This document shows positions 16,666-25,562 of a DNA stretch of 64,000 bases, in pieces; position 1 is the first letter of the stretch; every line of letters begins with the position of its first letter. The position numbers and the translations under genes were made by a program. Origin of the DNA: Oscillospiraceae bacterium (GTDB lineage: Bacteria; Bacillota; Clostridia; Oscillospirales; Ruminococcaceae); NCBI GenBank assembly GCA_018110825.1, contig JAGBCL010000027.1, forward strand, positions 1-64,000, given 5' to 3'. A model generated the notes under the pieces. It did not search any database. It saw nothing but the letters and a program-made list of their open reading frames with translations, and was not told the DNA's origin.

Positions 16666-18027
16666 ATGGGTCTTATTAAAGCTGCAATCGGTGCTGTAGG
16701 CGGTGTTCTTGCTGACCAGTGGAAGGAATTTTTCTACTGTGAAGCAATGGCAAGTGACGTGCTTGTTCAGAAGGCTTCCAAAAAAGTAAACGGCAAATCT
16801 TCAAATACAAAGGGCAGTGATAATGTTATCACACAGGGTAGCGGTATTGCTGTTGCTGACGGTCAGTGTATGATTATCGTTGAAAACGGTAAGATTCTCG
16901 ATGTCTGTGCTGAACCGGGCGAATATACATTCAATATCTCAGGCGAGCCTTCTATTTTTGCAGGCGACCTCGGTGCAGGTATCAAGGAAAGCTTTGCTGC
17001 TATCGGTGACCGTATCGCTCACGGCGGTCAGGCTTCAACTGATACAAGAGTTTATTACTTCAATACAAAGGAAATCATCGGTAACAAGTATGGTACTCCA
17101 TCACCGGTTCCGTTCCGTGTTGTTGACGCAAATATCGGTCTTGATATAGACGTTTCTATCCGTTGCAACGGTGAGTATACATATAAAATCGTTGACCCAC
17201 TTCTTTTCTATACAAACGTTTGCGGCAACGTTTCTGATGTATACCGCAGAAGCGAAATCGACAGCACTCTCAAGATGGAACTCATGACAGCTCTCCAGCC
17301 TGCATTTGCTAAGATTTCCGCAATGGGTATCAGATACAGTGCACTTCCGGGACACACTCTCGAAATCGCTGACGCTCTCAACGAAGTCCTTTCCAAGAAG
17401 TGGACAGAGCTTCGTGGTATCAAGATTGCTTCTTTCGGCGTAAACTCTGTAACTTGCTCACCTGAAGACGAAAAGATGATCAAGGACCTCCAGAGAACCG
17501 CTGTAATGCGTGACCCATCTATGGCAGCTGCTACAATGGTTGGCGCACAGAGCGAGGCTATGAAGATGGCTGCTTCCAATAGCGGCGGTGCAATGATGGG
17601 CTTCATGGGCATGAATATGGCTCAGCAGGCTGGCGGTATGAACGCTAACCAGCTCTTCGGTATGGCTCAGCAACAGCAGATGGCTCAGCAACAGCAGATG
17701 GCTCAGCAACAGCAGATGGCAGCTCAGCAGGCTGCTCCTGTTCAGCAGGCTCCTGCAGCAGGCGGCTGGAAGTGCTCATGCGGTGCAACAAATACAGCTA
17801 AGTTCTGTTCCGAGTGTGGCTCACCAAAGCCTGCAGCAGACGGTTGGACTTGTTCCTGCGGTGCAACAAATAAAGGCAAGTTCTGTGCCGAATGTGGCTC
17901 ACCAAAGCCAGCTGGTGCACCTCTTTACCGTTGCGACAAGTGCGGCTGGGAACCTGAGGACCCTGCAAATCCACCTAAATTCTGTCCTGAATGTGGCGAC
18001 CGTTTCGACGAGAATGATATAAAGTAA
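16666..18027 (+). CDS. SPFH-domain (YdjI / virion-core-like) protein with three C-terminal zinc ribbons
   Basis: ATG at 16666 behind AAGGAG. The 453-residue protein matches the YdjI-like SPFH family: EFFYCEAMASDVLVQ at the N terminus and a conserved core through about residue 290. Then comes a Met/Gly/Gln-rich linker with three exact MAQQQQ repeats, and three zinc ribbons (CSCGATNTAKFCSECG, CSCGATNKGKFCAECG, CDKCGWEPEDP...FCPECG). There is no membrane helix, so membrane contact would come from SPFH assembly or partners. In Bacillus subtilis the homologous ydjGHI genes lie in the pspA operon and act in membrane stress. The two partner genes follow here. Confidence 0.87.
   Translation: MGLIKAAIGAVGGVLADQWKEFFYCEAMASDVLVQKASKKVNGKSSNTKGSDNVITQGSGIAVADGQCMIIVENGKILDVCAEPGEYTFNISGEPSIFAGDLGAGIKESFAAIGDRIAHGGQASTDTRVYYFNTKEIIGNKYGTPSPVPFRVVDANIGLDIDVSIRCNGEYTYKIVDPLLFYTNVCGNVSDVYRRSEIDSTLKMELMTALQPAFAKISAMGIRYSALPGHTLEIADALNEVLSKKWTELRGIKIASFGVNSVTCSPEDEKMIKDLQRTAVMRDPSMAAATMVGAQSEAMKMAASNSGGAMMGFMGMNMAQQAGGMNANQLFGMAQQQQMAQQQQMAQQQQMAAQQAAPVQQAPAAGGWKCSCGATNTAKFCSECGSPKPAADGWTCSCGATNKGKFCAECGSPKPAGAPLYRCDKCGWEPEDPANPPKFCPECGDRFDENDIK
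17662..17715 (+). repeat. Three exact tandem copies of an 18-bp unit
   Basis: ATGGCTCAGCAACAGCAG is repeated at 17662, 17680 and 17698 without mismatch, coding MAQQQQ three times in the SPFH linker. The identity at the DNA level points to recent slippage, so copy number may vary between strains. Confidence 0.95.
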
Positions 18028-18033
18028 TATTCT

Positions 18034-18064
18034 GAAACGGCTGAATTTTTCAGCCGTTTCTTTT
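18034..18064 (+). terminator. Intercistronic terminator in the SPFH cluster
   Basis: GAAACGGCTGAA (18034-18045) pairs with TTCAGCCGTTTC (18049-18060) followed by TTTTG. It lies between co-directional genes 55 bp apart, so it probably attenuates expression of the downstream pair. Confidence 0.85.
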
Positions 18065-18082
18065 GAATGAAAGGAGTATGTT

Positions 18083-19156
18083 ATGGCAGCTCTTATTGAT
18101 TATAAATGTCCCTGCTGCGGCGGTGGAATCGAGTTTGACAGCCAAAGCCAGAATATGAAATGCCCTTATTGTGATACTGAATTTGAAGTTGACGCAATAA
18201 AGGAGTTCAATGAGGTTTCACAACCTGAGCAGGACGATTTTTCCTGGGATAATCCAAGCAGCGAATGGGGTGCATCGGAGCAGGACGGAATGAAAGTCTA
18301 TTCCTGTGAAAATTGCGGCGGACAGATTGTTGCCGATGAAACAACTTCCGCATCCGCATGTCCTTACTGTGACAGCCCGATTGTTATGTCGGGACAGTTT
18401 GAGGGTGGATTGAAGCCTGATTTGATTATTCCTTTCAAGATTTACAAGGAAGGTGCAAAGGCTGCTCTTGAGAATTTCCTGAAGGGAAAGTTCTTTTTAC
18501 CTAAGAGCTTTATCACAGATAACAGAATTGAAGAAATCAAGGGTGTTTATGTTCCGTACTGGCTCTTCGATTGTGAAGCTGATGCAAAGCTGAAATACAA
18601 GGCAACCAAAACAAGAAGCTGGCGTTCGGGTGATTACAGATATACTGAAACCAAGCATTATATGGTAATCAGAAACGGTGATATTCAGTTTGATAAAGTT
18701 CCTGTAGACGCTTCAACAAAAATGCCTGATGAGCTTTCTGAAGCAATCGAACCATACAATTACGCTGACTGCAAGGAATTTCTCCCAGCTTACCTTGCAG
18801 GATACCTTTCAGATAAGTACGATGTTGATTCGGAAATAAGCCAGGTGCGTGCAAACGAACGTATTAAAACAAGTACACAGCAGGAGTTTGCAGATACAGT
18901 AAACGGATATGATACCGTAATTCCTGAATCAATCAATATCCAGCTCAGAAGCGGTAAAATCCGTTATGCACTGCTTCCTGTGTGGATGCTGAACACTAAG
19001 TACAACGGAAAAATGTATAACTTCTCCATGAACGGTCAGACAGGTAAGTTTGTTGGTAACCTTCCGGTTGACTGGGGCAAGTTCTGGAAGCTTTTCGCGG
19101 GAATTACAGCAGGTGTCGGTGCACTTGCTTTTGCCTTTCAGGCATTTATTCTGTAA
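18083..19156 (+). CDS. YdjG-like double zinc-ribbon membrane protein
   Basis: 357 residues behind AAAGGAG. Two N-terminal zinc ribbons (CPCCGG...CPYCDTEF at about 9-35 and CENCGG...CPYCDSPI at about 75-103) precede a conserved domain with LIIPFKIYKEGAK, GVYVPYWLFD and LLPVWMLNTKYN, and one C-terminal hydrophobic helix (FAGITAGVGALAFAFQAFIL). This is the architecture of TFIIB-type zinc-ribbon proteins such as Bacillus YdjG, thought to tether the SPFH partner to the membrane together with the TPM protein. It lies between those two partner genes, 12 bp ahead of the TPM gene. Confidence 0.83.
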   Translation: MAALIDYKCPCCGGGIEFDSQSQNMKCPYCDTEFEVDAIKEFNEVSQPEQDDFSWDNPSSEWGASEQDGMKVYSCENCGGQIVADETTSASACPYCDSPIVMSGQFEGGLKPDLIIPFKIYKEGAKAALENFLKGKFFLPKSFITDNRIEEIKGVYVPYWLFDCEADAKLKYKATKTRSWRSGDYRYTETKHYMVIRNGDIQFDKVPVDASTKMPDELSEAIEPYNYADCKEFLPAYLAGYLSDKYDVDSEISQVRANERIKTSTQQEFADTVNGYDTVIPESINIQLRSGKIRYALLPVWMLNTKYNGKMYNFSMNGQTGKFVGNLPVDWGKFWKLFAGITAGVGALAFAFQAFIL

Positions 19157-19168
19157 GGAGGTGCGGTT

Positions 19169-19927
19169 ATGAAATTCAACAGATTATTTTCAGCAATCCT
19201 TGCAGCCGTTATGTGTATTGCATTTTCATCAGCAAATGTTTTTGCAGCAAATGCCGATAAGGTAGTTGACATGGCAGGTGTTCTTGATGATGCTGAGGAA
19301 CAGAAACTCGAAGAAAAGCTTCTCGGCATTGTTGATGAGTACGGCTATGATATTGCAGTTGTAACAGTTGAATCAACAGATGGTGAGTCTATGATGGATT
19401 ATGCCGATGATTATTATGATTACAACTATTATGGCGAAGACGGTCTTATGCTTCTGTACAACAGCAGCACAAATGAAGCTTATATTACAACTGACGGAAA
19501 GGGAATACGTGCATTTACCGATAAGGGAATTGACGCTCTCGGCAAAGAGGTAAGAACCTTACTTAACAGCGGAAAATATTATAAAGCTTTCGAGGTTTTT
19601 GTCGATACTTCCGAAGAATATATTGACCAGTATGAAACAACAGGAAAGCCTGTTAATCCAAAGAATTATATTATGATTGCCATCATATCGTTTGGTATCG
19701 GGCTGCTGATTGCGGCAATTGTATGTTTTGCACTCAAATCCCAGCTTACAACTGCTGTCAAGCAGACAAGTGCAAAAGCCTATGTGCGCAGCGGAAGCAG
19801 AAATGTAACCTATGCAAGAGATATTTACCTTTATAAAAAGGTTACAAGACATAAGATTGAGTCAAACAACGGCAGCAGCACTCATCGAAGCTCCAGTGGT
19901 GATACTCATGGCGGAGGAAGCATATAA
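19169..19927 (+). CDS. TPM-domain membrane protein (YdjH/YgcG-like)
   Basis: 252 residues behind AAGGAGG. A signal peptide (1-26, ending NVFA) is followed by a TPM domain (about 29-165; VVDMAGVLDDAEEQKLE, YDIAVVTVES, GIRAFTDKGID), a membrane helix near 170-192 and a basic Ser/Gly/His-rich cytoplasmic tail ending in GGGSI. TPM domains occur in photosystem II repair proteins and in bacterial stress proteins. As the third gene of the SPFH/zinc-ribbon cluster it corresponds to YdjH of Bacillus. A strong terminator follows. Confidence 0.87.
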   Translation: MKFNRLFSAILAAVMCIAFSSANVFAANADKVVDMAGVLDDAEEQKLEEKLLGIVDEYGYDIAVVTVESTDGESMMDYADDYYDYNYYGEDGLMLLYNSSTNEAYITTDGKGIRAFTDKGIDALGKEVRTLLNSGKYYKAFEVFVDTSEEYIDQYETTGKPVNPKNYIMIAIISFGIGLLIAAIVCFALKSQLTTAVKQTSAKAYVRSGSRNVTYARDIYLYKKVTRHKIESNNGSSTHRSSSGDTHGGGSI

Positions 19928-19933
19928 CAAATT

Positions 19934-19966
19934 AAAGCACTGTTAAAAAAACAGTGCTTTTTTTGT
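19934..19966 (+). terminator. Terminator after TPM gene
   Basis: AAAGCACTGTT (19934-19944) pairs perfectly with AACAGTGCTTT (19950-19960), with a T-run of seven or more. Confidence 0.94.
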
Positions 19967-19978
19967 ATAAGGTGATAC

Positions 19979-20007
19979 TTGAAAAATAATAATGTATATG
20001 GTAAAAT
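19979..20007 (+). promoter_or_regulatory. Promoter of first LacI-sensor/GGDEF gene
   Basis: TTGAAA (19979-19984), 17 bp, TAAAAT (20002-20007); about 95 bp of untranslated leader follows. Confidence 0.6.
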
Positions 20008-20103
20008 TGATTAAATGTAAATGATTTCATAAATGAACTTCAAGTTACTTCATCTTTGTTTTTGTCCTGTATGAGTAGCTCACTTTATAAAGGAGTGTAT
20101 TCA

Positions 20104-21987
20104 ATGTTTAAGGGTAGAAGGGTTCTGGCAGTTTGTATACCTAAGGTTTATGATGCCGCTTCATTCAGATATGTTTCCAAATTGAATGAATTTGCTGTCA
20201 AAAAAGGCTATCTGCTTTTTGTCTACCAGACTTGTTCCGATTTATATAATAACAGCAGAAGCGATATCGGCGAAACCTATGTGTATGATTTGCTCGATTA
20301 TGATATTATTGACGGTATTGTAATGTTTACCGAAATGATAAAGGATAAATCTATTCCGCCGAAAATTGCTGCAAATGCTGCACAAAACGGAATACCCGTT
20401 GTTTCGGTTGAAAGATATATAGAGGGTTGTATAAATATTTCGTATGATTACGGCAACTGTTTTGAACAGATTGTTCGCCATATTATCGTTGACCATAAGC
20501 TTACAAAGGTTAATTTTATTGCAGGTTTTAAGGACAACGAATTTTCTGAGGAGCGTCTTAACGTGTATAAGCGTGTCCTTGAAGAACAGGGGATACCTTA
20601 TGACCCTGAGCGTGTGGGTTACGGTGATTTCTGGGATTACCCCACAAGAGCTGTTATGGAAAAATTCCTTGCTGACGGTAAGGAACTTCCCGAAGCAATT
20701 ATATGCTGTAATGACGTAATGGCAATGACAGCCTGCAAATGTCTTTTGGAAAAAGGATATTCCGTACCTGATGACGTTATAGTATCGGGTTTTGATGGTA
20801 TTGAAGACGAACAATATCATTCCCCACGTCTTACAACTTGCCGTAATAGCTTTGATAAGCTTTCCGAGCGTGCGGTTGAATTCCTTGATTTGGCTATTAA
20901 CGGTGAACCGGTGCCTGATAAAGCAATTATTGATTTTGAAATGGTTGTTTCTCAGTCCTGCGGCTGTGTTGAGCAGAAGGTTGAAGCTGCCTCATATATG
21001 ATTACCGAGCTTCACGAAAGACTTAACGGCGAAATGCAGAGAGCTGAAATAATGGCTTCAATTACAACCACAATAAGTTCAGCACATACTGCTGAAACCT
21101 TGAATAATTTCTTCAGTAACAAGATGGATTTGTATGGCATTTACTGTTGTCTTAATACTGATGCACTTAATCCGAAAAGCGGTATTGTTGAGTTTGAAAG
21201 TGATGTTCCCTTTACTGATGAGATGGATTTGGTGTATTTCGGAAGCTATGACAGACCGATAAAGGGCTTAGTAAGATTTGAGCGAAGCGAAGTTGCTCCG
21301 AGAATTGAAGAAATGTTCCTTGAAGCAAAGCTGCCTATCGTTTTTGCAGCAATACACTATCTTGATATACCATTGGGATATCTTTGTATGTGTTTTCCGA
21401 TTGAAGCAATACATTATGACCGTATTCCGCAGGTTGCTGAGGCGTTCGGAAACGGCTTCGGTAATAGAAGAATGTTTACAGCAATGGAAAAGCTTTATAC
21501 ACACGATACCCTTACCGAGCTGTATAACAGACGTGGTTTCTATCAGCTTGCTGTTCCTAAGTTTGAAAAGGCAGCAGCGGATAAGAAATCAGCGGTTGTA
21601 ATCTCCGCTGATCTTGACGGATTGAAAACAATCAATGACACCTACGGCCACGCCGAGGGCGACATTGCTATCAAGGTTGTGGGAAGAGCACTTGAAAATG
21701 CGTCACTGAATGACGAAGTCTGTGCACGCTTCGGCGGCGACGAATTTGCTGTTGCGGCTGTAGCTGACAATGCAAATGAGTTTGCGGAGAATTTCAAAAA
21801 GCGTTTCTATGAATATATTGATAATTATAATAAGACCAGCGGAAAACCGTACAAAATTTCTTCAAGCATCGGTATCGCAGGTGACTATGCAGATAAAACA
21901 ACTGTTGACATTCTTATGAAAATTTCTGATGACCTTATGTACACGGATAAGGCATCTCGTAAGAAAGTCCGCAGCAGACCAAGATAA
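20104..21987 (+). CDS. Diguanylate cyclase with LacI-type sugar-binding sensor domain
   Basis: ATG at 20104 behind AAAGGAG. The 627-residue protein starts directly with a periplasmic-binding-protein-like fold as in LacI/GalR regulators (FKGRRVLAVCIPKV; ICCNDVMAMTACKCLLEKGYSVPDDVIVSGFDG) but has no helix-turn-helix and no signal peptide. A middle region (about 300-460) precedes a C-terminal GGDEF domain with an intact RFGGDEF (544-548) and DLDGLKTINDTYGH. It should make cyclic di-GMP in the cytoplasm in response to a sugar-like ligand. The inhibitory RxxD site is absent (LNDE at that place). A second gene with the same layout is at 46318-48264. Confidence 0.9.
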   Translation: MFKGRRVLAVCIPKVYDAASFRYVSKLNEFAVKKGYLLFVYQTCSDLYNNSRSDIGETYVYDLLDYDIIDGIVMFTEMIKDKSIPPKIAANAAQNGIPVVSVERYIEGCINISYDYGNCFEQIVRHIIVDHKLTKVNFIAGFKDNEFSEERLNVYKRVLEEQGIPYDPERVGYGDFWDYPTRAVMEKFLADGKELPEAIICCNDVMAMTACKCLLEKGYSVPDDVIVSGFDGIEDEQYHSPRLTTCRNSFDKLSERAVEFLDLAINGEPVPDKAIIDFEMVVSQSCGCVEQKVEAASYMITELHERLNGEMQRAEIMASITTTISSAHTAETLNNFFSNKMDLYGIYCCLNTDALNPKSGIVEFESDVPFTDEMDLVYFGSYDRPIKGLVRFERSEVAPRIEEMFLEAKLPIVFAAIHYLDIPLGYLCMCFPIEAIHYDRIPQVAEAFGNGFGNRRMFTAMEKLYTHDTLTELYNRRGFYQLAVPKFEKAAADKKSAVVISADLDGLKTINDTYGHAEGDIAIKVVGRALENASLNDEVCARFGGDEFAVAAVADNANEFAENFKKRFYEYIDNYNKTSGKPYKISSSIGIAGDYADKTTVDILMKISDDLMYTDKASRKKVRSRPR

Positions 21988-21990
21988 GAA

Positions 21991-22020
21991 AAGGGTATCG
22001 GAAAATCCGATACCCTTAAT
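21991..22020. terminator. Bidirectional terminator between GGDEF gene and hemW
   Basis: AAGGGTATCGGA (21991-22002) pairs with TCCGATACCCTT (22006-22017) between convergent genes. Confidence 0.85.
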
Positions 22021-22023
22021 ATT

Positions 22024-23085
22024 TTACCCTATCAGACGGCAGATAATCTGATTTGATACAAGGCACCCCTCAGGTGTAAGTCTGAGCGTTCCGTTTTCTT
22101 TTTTTAGCAGACCGCTTTTTATCAGTATCTCCCCACGCTTTTCAGCATCGGGATACTCATCAAGCGGCAGTCCCTCCTTCACAAGCCGTAAAGCAAGCAT
22201 TGCTTTTTCCTCAGCGCTGCCCCCCTCATCAAGAGTAACAGTTTCCTGTATTTCCGAGGAAATAAACTTGTTCAAGTCCTTAGGGCACGCAAATCGAGCA
22301 CCGTCAATAAAGCCGTGTGCAGCAGGCCCGACACCGAGATATTCCTCACAACGCCAGTATTTCAGATTGTGCCTGCACTCAAACCCGTCCCGTGCAAAGT
22401 TGGAAATCTCGTATTGCTCAAACCCTGCATTGCCAAGCTTTTTCACAGCTTCAAGGTACATATCAGCCGTGTCATCTTCGTCGGGAATTTTCGCCAGTAA
22501 ATCTTCATCAGCCGCAAGAGGAGTGCCCTCCTCAACTTTCAGCATATAAGCCGAAATATGAGTCAGCGGCAGCTTTGCAACGGTACTAAGACTTCTTCTA
22601 AGACTTTCAAAAGTCTGTCCCGAAACAGCAAGCATAAGGTCAGCACTGATGTTGTCAAATCCGACTTTTTTCGCAGTTTCAATTGCCGCAACAGCCTGCA
22701 CCGAGTCGTGAAGTCTGCCAAGCATTTTCAGTTCGTTATCGTCAAAGGACTGCACACCGAATGAAAGTCGGTTTACCCCTGCCAAGCGTACCTCACGAAG
22801 ATAATTTTCAGAAACACTGTTAGGGTTGCATTCCATAGAAATTTCAGCATCAGGAGCAATCTCCGCCGCCGAAAGTATAGCACCAATCTGTTTCGGAGTA
22901 AGCAGGGAAGGTGTACCCCCGCCGAAATAAACCGTGTCAAAGCCGTAACCATAAGCCTTAATGTTGCGGATAACAGCCGCCGTGTATAAATCCGTCAGCG
23001 AAAGGTCAGTTACCGAGTAAAAATCGCAGTAACGGCACTTCCTCACGCAGAACGGAACGTGAATGTATAAGCCGATGTTTTTCAT
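22024..23085 (-). CDS. hemW: HemW-like radical SAM protein (heme chaperone)
   Basis: 353 residues behind AAAGGTG on the minus strand. The radical SAM cluster motif is Cys13-x3-Cys17-x2-Cys20 (PFCVRKCRYCDFY), followed by FDTVYFGGGTPSLL and RLSFGVQSFDD. The C-terminal HemN-like part has the RHNLKYWRCEEYLGVGPAAHGF region typical of HemW rather than true HemN coproporphyrinogen oxidase, which needs an additional N-terminal segment and Cys. HemW inserts heme into target proteins. It is commonly found beside lepA, and lepA is here, one gene upstream. 27 bp separates it from the DUF3795 gene. Confidence 0.9.
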   Translation of the reverse strand: MKNIGLYIHVPFCVRKCRYCDFYSVTDLSLTDLYTAAVIRNIKAYGYGFDTVYFGGGTPSLLTPKQIGAILSAAEIAPDAEISMECNPNSVSENYLREVRLAGVNRLSFGVQSFDDNELKMLGRLHDSVQAVAAIETAKKVGFDNISADLMLAVSGQTFESLRRSLSTVAKLPLTHISAYMLKVEEGTPLAADEDLLAKIPDEDDTADMYLEAVKKLGNAGFEQYEISNFARDGFECRHNLKYWRCEEYLGVGPAAHGFIDGARFACPKDLNKFISSEIQETVTLDEGGSAEEKAMLALRLVKEGLPLDEYPDAEKRGEILIKSGLLKKENGTLRLTPEGCLVSNQIICRLIG

Positions 23086-23112
23086 AGTTTCACCTTTTGA
23101 AAGTGTGGAGTT

Positions 23113-23400
23113 TTATTTGTTATGTTCAAAATATCGTTTTGCCAGCATGGTTTGATGTTCAATAATATTTGAGTTCCAATGTACAATTTCTGTCAGTTCA
23201 GCACACGGAAATTCTGAACATAATCCACAGAATTGAACATTGTGTTTTCTGGTGCAAGCATGCACTTTACATCTTCCAGACTGTTCCCATTCGGGAACAT
23301 ATCCGTCTGCTTCAATACAGCCCTTGCATATTCCGTCAAACTTTTTTTTGCATCCATCACAGCATTCGCCGCAGGCTGTTATTGTAGAAAAGTTTATCAC
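23113..23400 (-). CDS. DUF3795 Cys-rich small protein
   Basis: GTG start at 23400 behind GAGGTG. 95 residues with eleven cysteines in pairs (ACGECCDGC, GICKGC, GRCKVHAC, FCGLCSEFPC), as in DUF3795 proteins, likely a zinc or iron-sulfur binder of unknown function. It shares a promoter with hemW. Confidence 0.8.
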   Translation of the reverse strand: MINFSTITACGECCDGCKKKFDGICKGCIEADGYVPEWEQSGRCKVHACTRKHNVQFCGLCSEFPCAELTEIVHWNSNIIEHQTMLAKRYFEHNK

Positions 23401-23428
23401 ATACTCACCTCATTTAACTTATAAAATA

Positions 23429-23457
23429 ATTATACCACCCACAAAACAGCAAGTCAA
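23429..23457 (-). promoter_or_regulatory. Promoter of DUF3795-hemW
   Basis: Minus strand TTGACT (23457-23452), 17 bp, TATAAT (23434-23429), 28 bp before the GTG. Confidence 0.8.
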
Positions 23458-23473
23458 CAAAAATGCCGCCCTC

Positions 23474-23542
23474 GAGGGGTGTCCCCTCTGCCAATTCGCA
23501 ATAACAAATAAAGGGTATCGAGCATTTCTGCACGGTACCCTT
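23474..23542. repeat. Two inverted repeats between lepA and DUF3795
   Basis: GAGGGGTGTCCCCTC (23474-23488) is a perfect 6-bp palindrome with a 3-base centre. AAGGGTA (23511-23517) pairs with TACCCTT (23536-23542); read on the minus strand, T-rich sequence follows, so this second hairpin may be the lepA terminator. The GC-rich block sits in an AT-rich gap of 220 bp with no gene and may be a dispersed element. Confidence 0.6.
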
Positions 23543-23620
23543 ACATACTTTAAAATAAAAGCGGTTAAATCGAACGGCATAAAATAATTCCGCATTACGC
23601 ATTCCGAATTCCTCATTAAA

Positions 23621-25429
23621 CTATTCGTCCAGCTTAAGCACCGCCATAAACGCCTCCTGCGGAACCTCAACAGTACCCAGCTGACGCATACGCTTCTTAC
23701 CTTCCTTCTGCTTTTCAAGCAGCTTCTTCTTACGGGTGATGTCACCGCCGTAACACTTGGCAAGAACGTCCTTACGCATAGCCTTAACGGTTTCACGTGC
23801 AATAACCTTACCGCCGATTGCCGCCTGAATTGGAACTTCAAACAGCTGACGGGGAATGTTGTCCTTCAGCTTTTCTGCAATTCTTCTTGCACGTGCATAA
23901 GCATTGTCAGCGTGAACAATAAAAGAAAGTGCGTCCACAATGTCGCCGTTAAGCATAATGTCAAGCTTGACAAGCTTGGACGGCATATATCCCAGCATCT
24001 CATAGTCAAAAGAAGCGTAACCCTTTGTACGGGATTTCAGCGCATCAAAGAAGTCGTAAACAATTTCATTCAGCGGAAGCTCATAGTGAAGCTCAACACG
24101 TGTTTCGTCAAGGTACTTCATATCCTTGAAAATACCACGTCTGCCCTGACAAAGCTCCATAATGTTGCCAACGTAATCACTTGGTGAAAGGATAGAAGCC
24201 TTAACCATAGGCTCCTCTGCAGAAGCGATAACCGCAGTATCAGGATAGTTTGTAGGGTTGTCAATATAAACCGTTTCGCCGTTTGTAAGATTAACCTTGA
24301 AAATAACCGACGGAGCAGTTGTGATAAGGTCAAGATTGAACTCACGTTCAAGACGTTCCTGAATAATTTCCATATGGAGCAGACCGAGGAAGCCGCAGCG
24401 GAAACCAAATCCCAGCGCAACCGAGGTTTCAGGCTCAAAGGAAAGGGAAGCGTCATTAAGCTGAAGCTTGTCAAGTGCATCACGCAGGTCGCCGTAGCGT
24501 GCACCGTCAGCAGGATAAATACCGCTGAACACCATTGGGTTTACTTCACGGTAACCAGGGAGTGCCTCATCACAAGGATTTTCCGCATCAGTAACCGTGT
24601 CACCAACTTTTGTGTCGCCGATATACTTGATAGAAGCAGTAATGTAGCCAACCTCACCCGAGTGAAGTACACCCGCATTGACGTGGTCGGTTGCACCCAT
24701 ATAGCCTGTTTCAACAACCGTAAATTCAGCGCCCGTAGCCATAAGCTTGATTTTCTGACCGATTTTAACCTCGCCGTCAAGTACACGGACATAAATGATA
24801 ACGCCCTTGTAGCTGTCGTAGAAGCAGTCGAAAATCAGTGCCTTCAACGGCTTGTCATTGTCACCCTTAGGGCAAGGAATGTCAGTAACAACCCTTTCAA
24901 GCACTTCATCAATGTTTGTACCCATCTTTGCGGAAATTCTCGGCGCGTCCATAGCAGGAATACCGATAATGTTTTCCACCTCGTTGCAGACACGGTCAGG
25001 GTCAGCGGAAGGCAGGTCGATTTTATTTACAACAGGCATAACCTCAAGGTCGTTTTCAATTGCAAGATAAGTGTTTGCAAGAGTCTGTGCCTCGATACCC
25101 TGTGAAGCGTCAACAATAAGAATTGCACCCTCACAGGCAACAAGCGAACGTGAAACCTCATAGTTGAAGTCAACGTGACCGGGGGTGTCGATGAGATTGA
25201 AAACGTAGTCATTGCCGTCCTTTGCCTTGTAGTTAAGACGAACAGCACGAGCCTTTATAGTAATGCCACGCTCACGTTCAATGTCCATATTGTCAAGAAG
25301 CTGGTCTTCCATATCACGCTTTGCAACAGTGGAAGTAAGCTCAAGAATACGGTCAGCAAGAGTAGACTTGCCGTGGTCAATGTGAGCAATAATACAGAAG
25401 TTACGGATATTTTCCTGATTGTAAGACAA
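23621..25429 (-). CDS. lepA: Elongation factor 4 (LepA)
   Basis: TTG start at 25429 with AAAGGAAG seven bases upstream. The 602-residue GTPase has G1 [10 protein letters not shown]3 DTPGHVDF and G4 [10 protein letters not shown], the EF-G-like domains, and the LepA-specific C terminus ([50 protein letters not shown]). It back-translocates or rescues stalled ribosomes. Full family length. It has its own promoter and precedes the DUF3795-hemW pair on the same strand. Confidence 0.97.
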   Translation of the reverse strand: MSYNQENIRNFCIIAHIDHGKSTLADRILELTSTVAKRDMEDQLLDNMDIERERGITIKARAVRLNYKAKDGNDYVFNLIDTPGHVDFNYEVSRSLVACEGAILIVDASQGIEAQTLANTYLAIENDLEVMPVVNKIDLPSADPDRVCNEVENIIGIPAMDAPRISAKMGTNIDEVLERVVTDIPCPKGDNDKPLKALIFDCFYDSYKGVIIYVRVLDGEVKIGQKIKLMATGAEFTVVETGYMGATDHVNAGVLHSGEVGYITASIKYIGDTKVGDTVTDAENPCDEALPGYREVNPMVFSGIYPADGARYGDLRDALDKLQLNDASLSFEPETSVALGFGFRCGFLGLLHMEIIQERLEREFNLDLITTAPSVIFKVNLTNGETVYIDNPTNYPDTAVIASAEEPMVKASILSPSDYVGNIMELCQGRRGIFKDMKYLDETRVELHYELPLNEIVYDFFDALKSRTKGYASFDYEMLGYMPSKLVKLDIMLNGDIVDALSFIVHADNAYARARRIAEKLKDNIPRQLFEVPIQAAIGGKVIARETVKAMRKDVLAKCYGGDITRKKKLLEKQKEGKKRMRQLGTVEVPQEAFMAVLKLDE

Positions 25430-25470
25430 GATAACACTTCCTTTGTGAATTAATGTGCCAAATCCTAAAT

Positions 25471-25499
25471 ATTATAGCACAAAACAGCGCTGTTGTAAA
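25471..25499 (-). promoter_or_regulatory. lepA promoter
   Basis: Minus strand TTTACA (25499-25494), 17 bp, TATAAT (25476-25471), about 40 bp before the TTG start. Confidence 0.75.
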
Positions 25500-25512
25500 G
25501 AATTTTTTGCAG

Positions 25513-25547
25513 TAAAAAATCCGCTTCCGATATTACTCAGAAGCGGA
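25513..25547 (-). terminator. Terminator of small acidic protein gene
   Basis: Minus strand TCCGCTTC (from 25547) pairs with GAAGCGGA (ending 25520), then six T. It begins 16 bp after the stop codon. Confidence 0.9.
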
Positions 25548-25562
25548 CTTCACAATATTCAA

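Noticed and set aside
17662-17715. CRISPR-like array
   Set aside because: The 18-bp units are contiguous without spacers and lie in frame in a coding sequence.
20104-21987. LacI-family transcription factor
   Set aside because: No N-terminal helix-turn-helix; the protein starts at the ligand fold and ends in GGDEF.
22024-23085. HemN coproporphyrinogen III oxidase
   Set aside because: The short N terminus and the C-terminal motifs fit HemW, and the gene lies near lepA as hemW commonly does.
24374-25105. 243-codon frame opposite lepA
   Set aside because: Lies fully inside lepA, which is complete; sequence has no recognisable domain.
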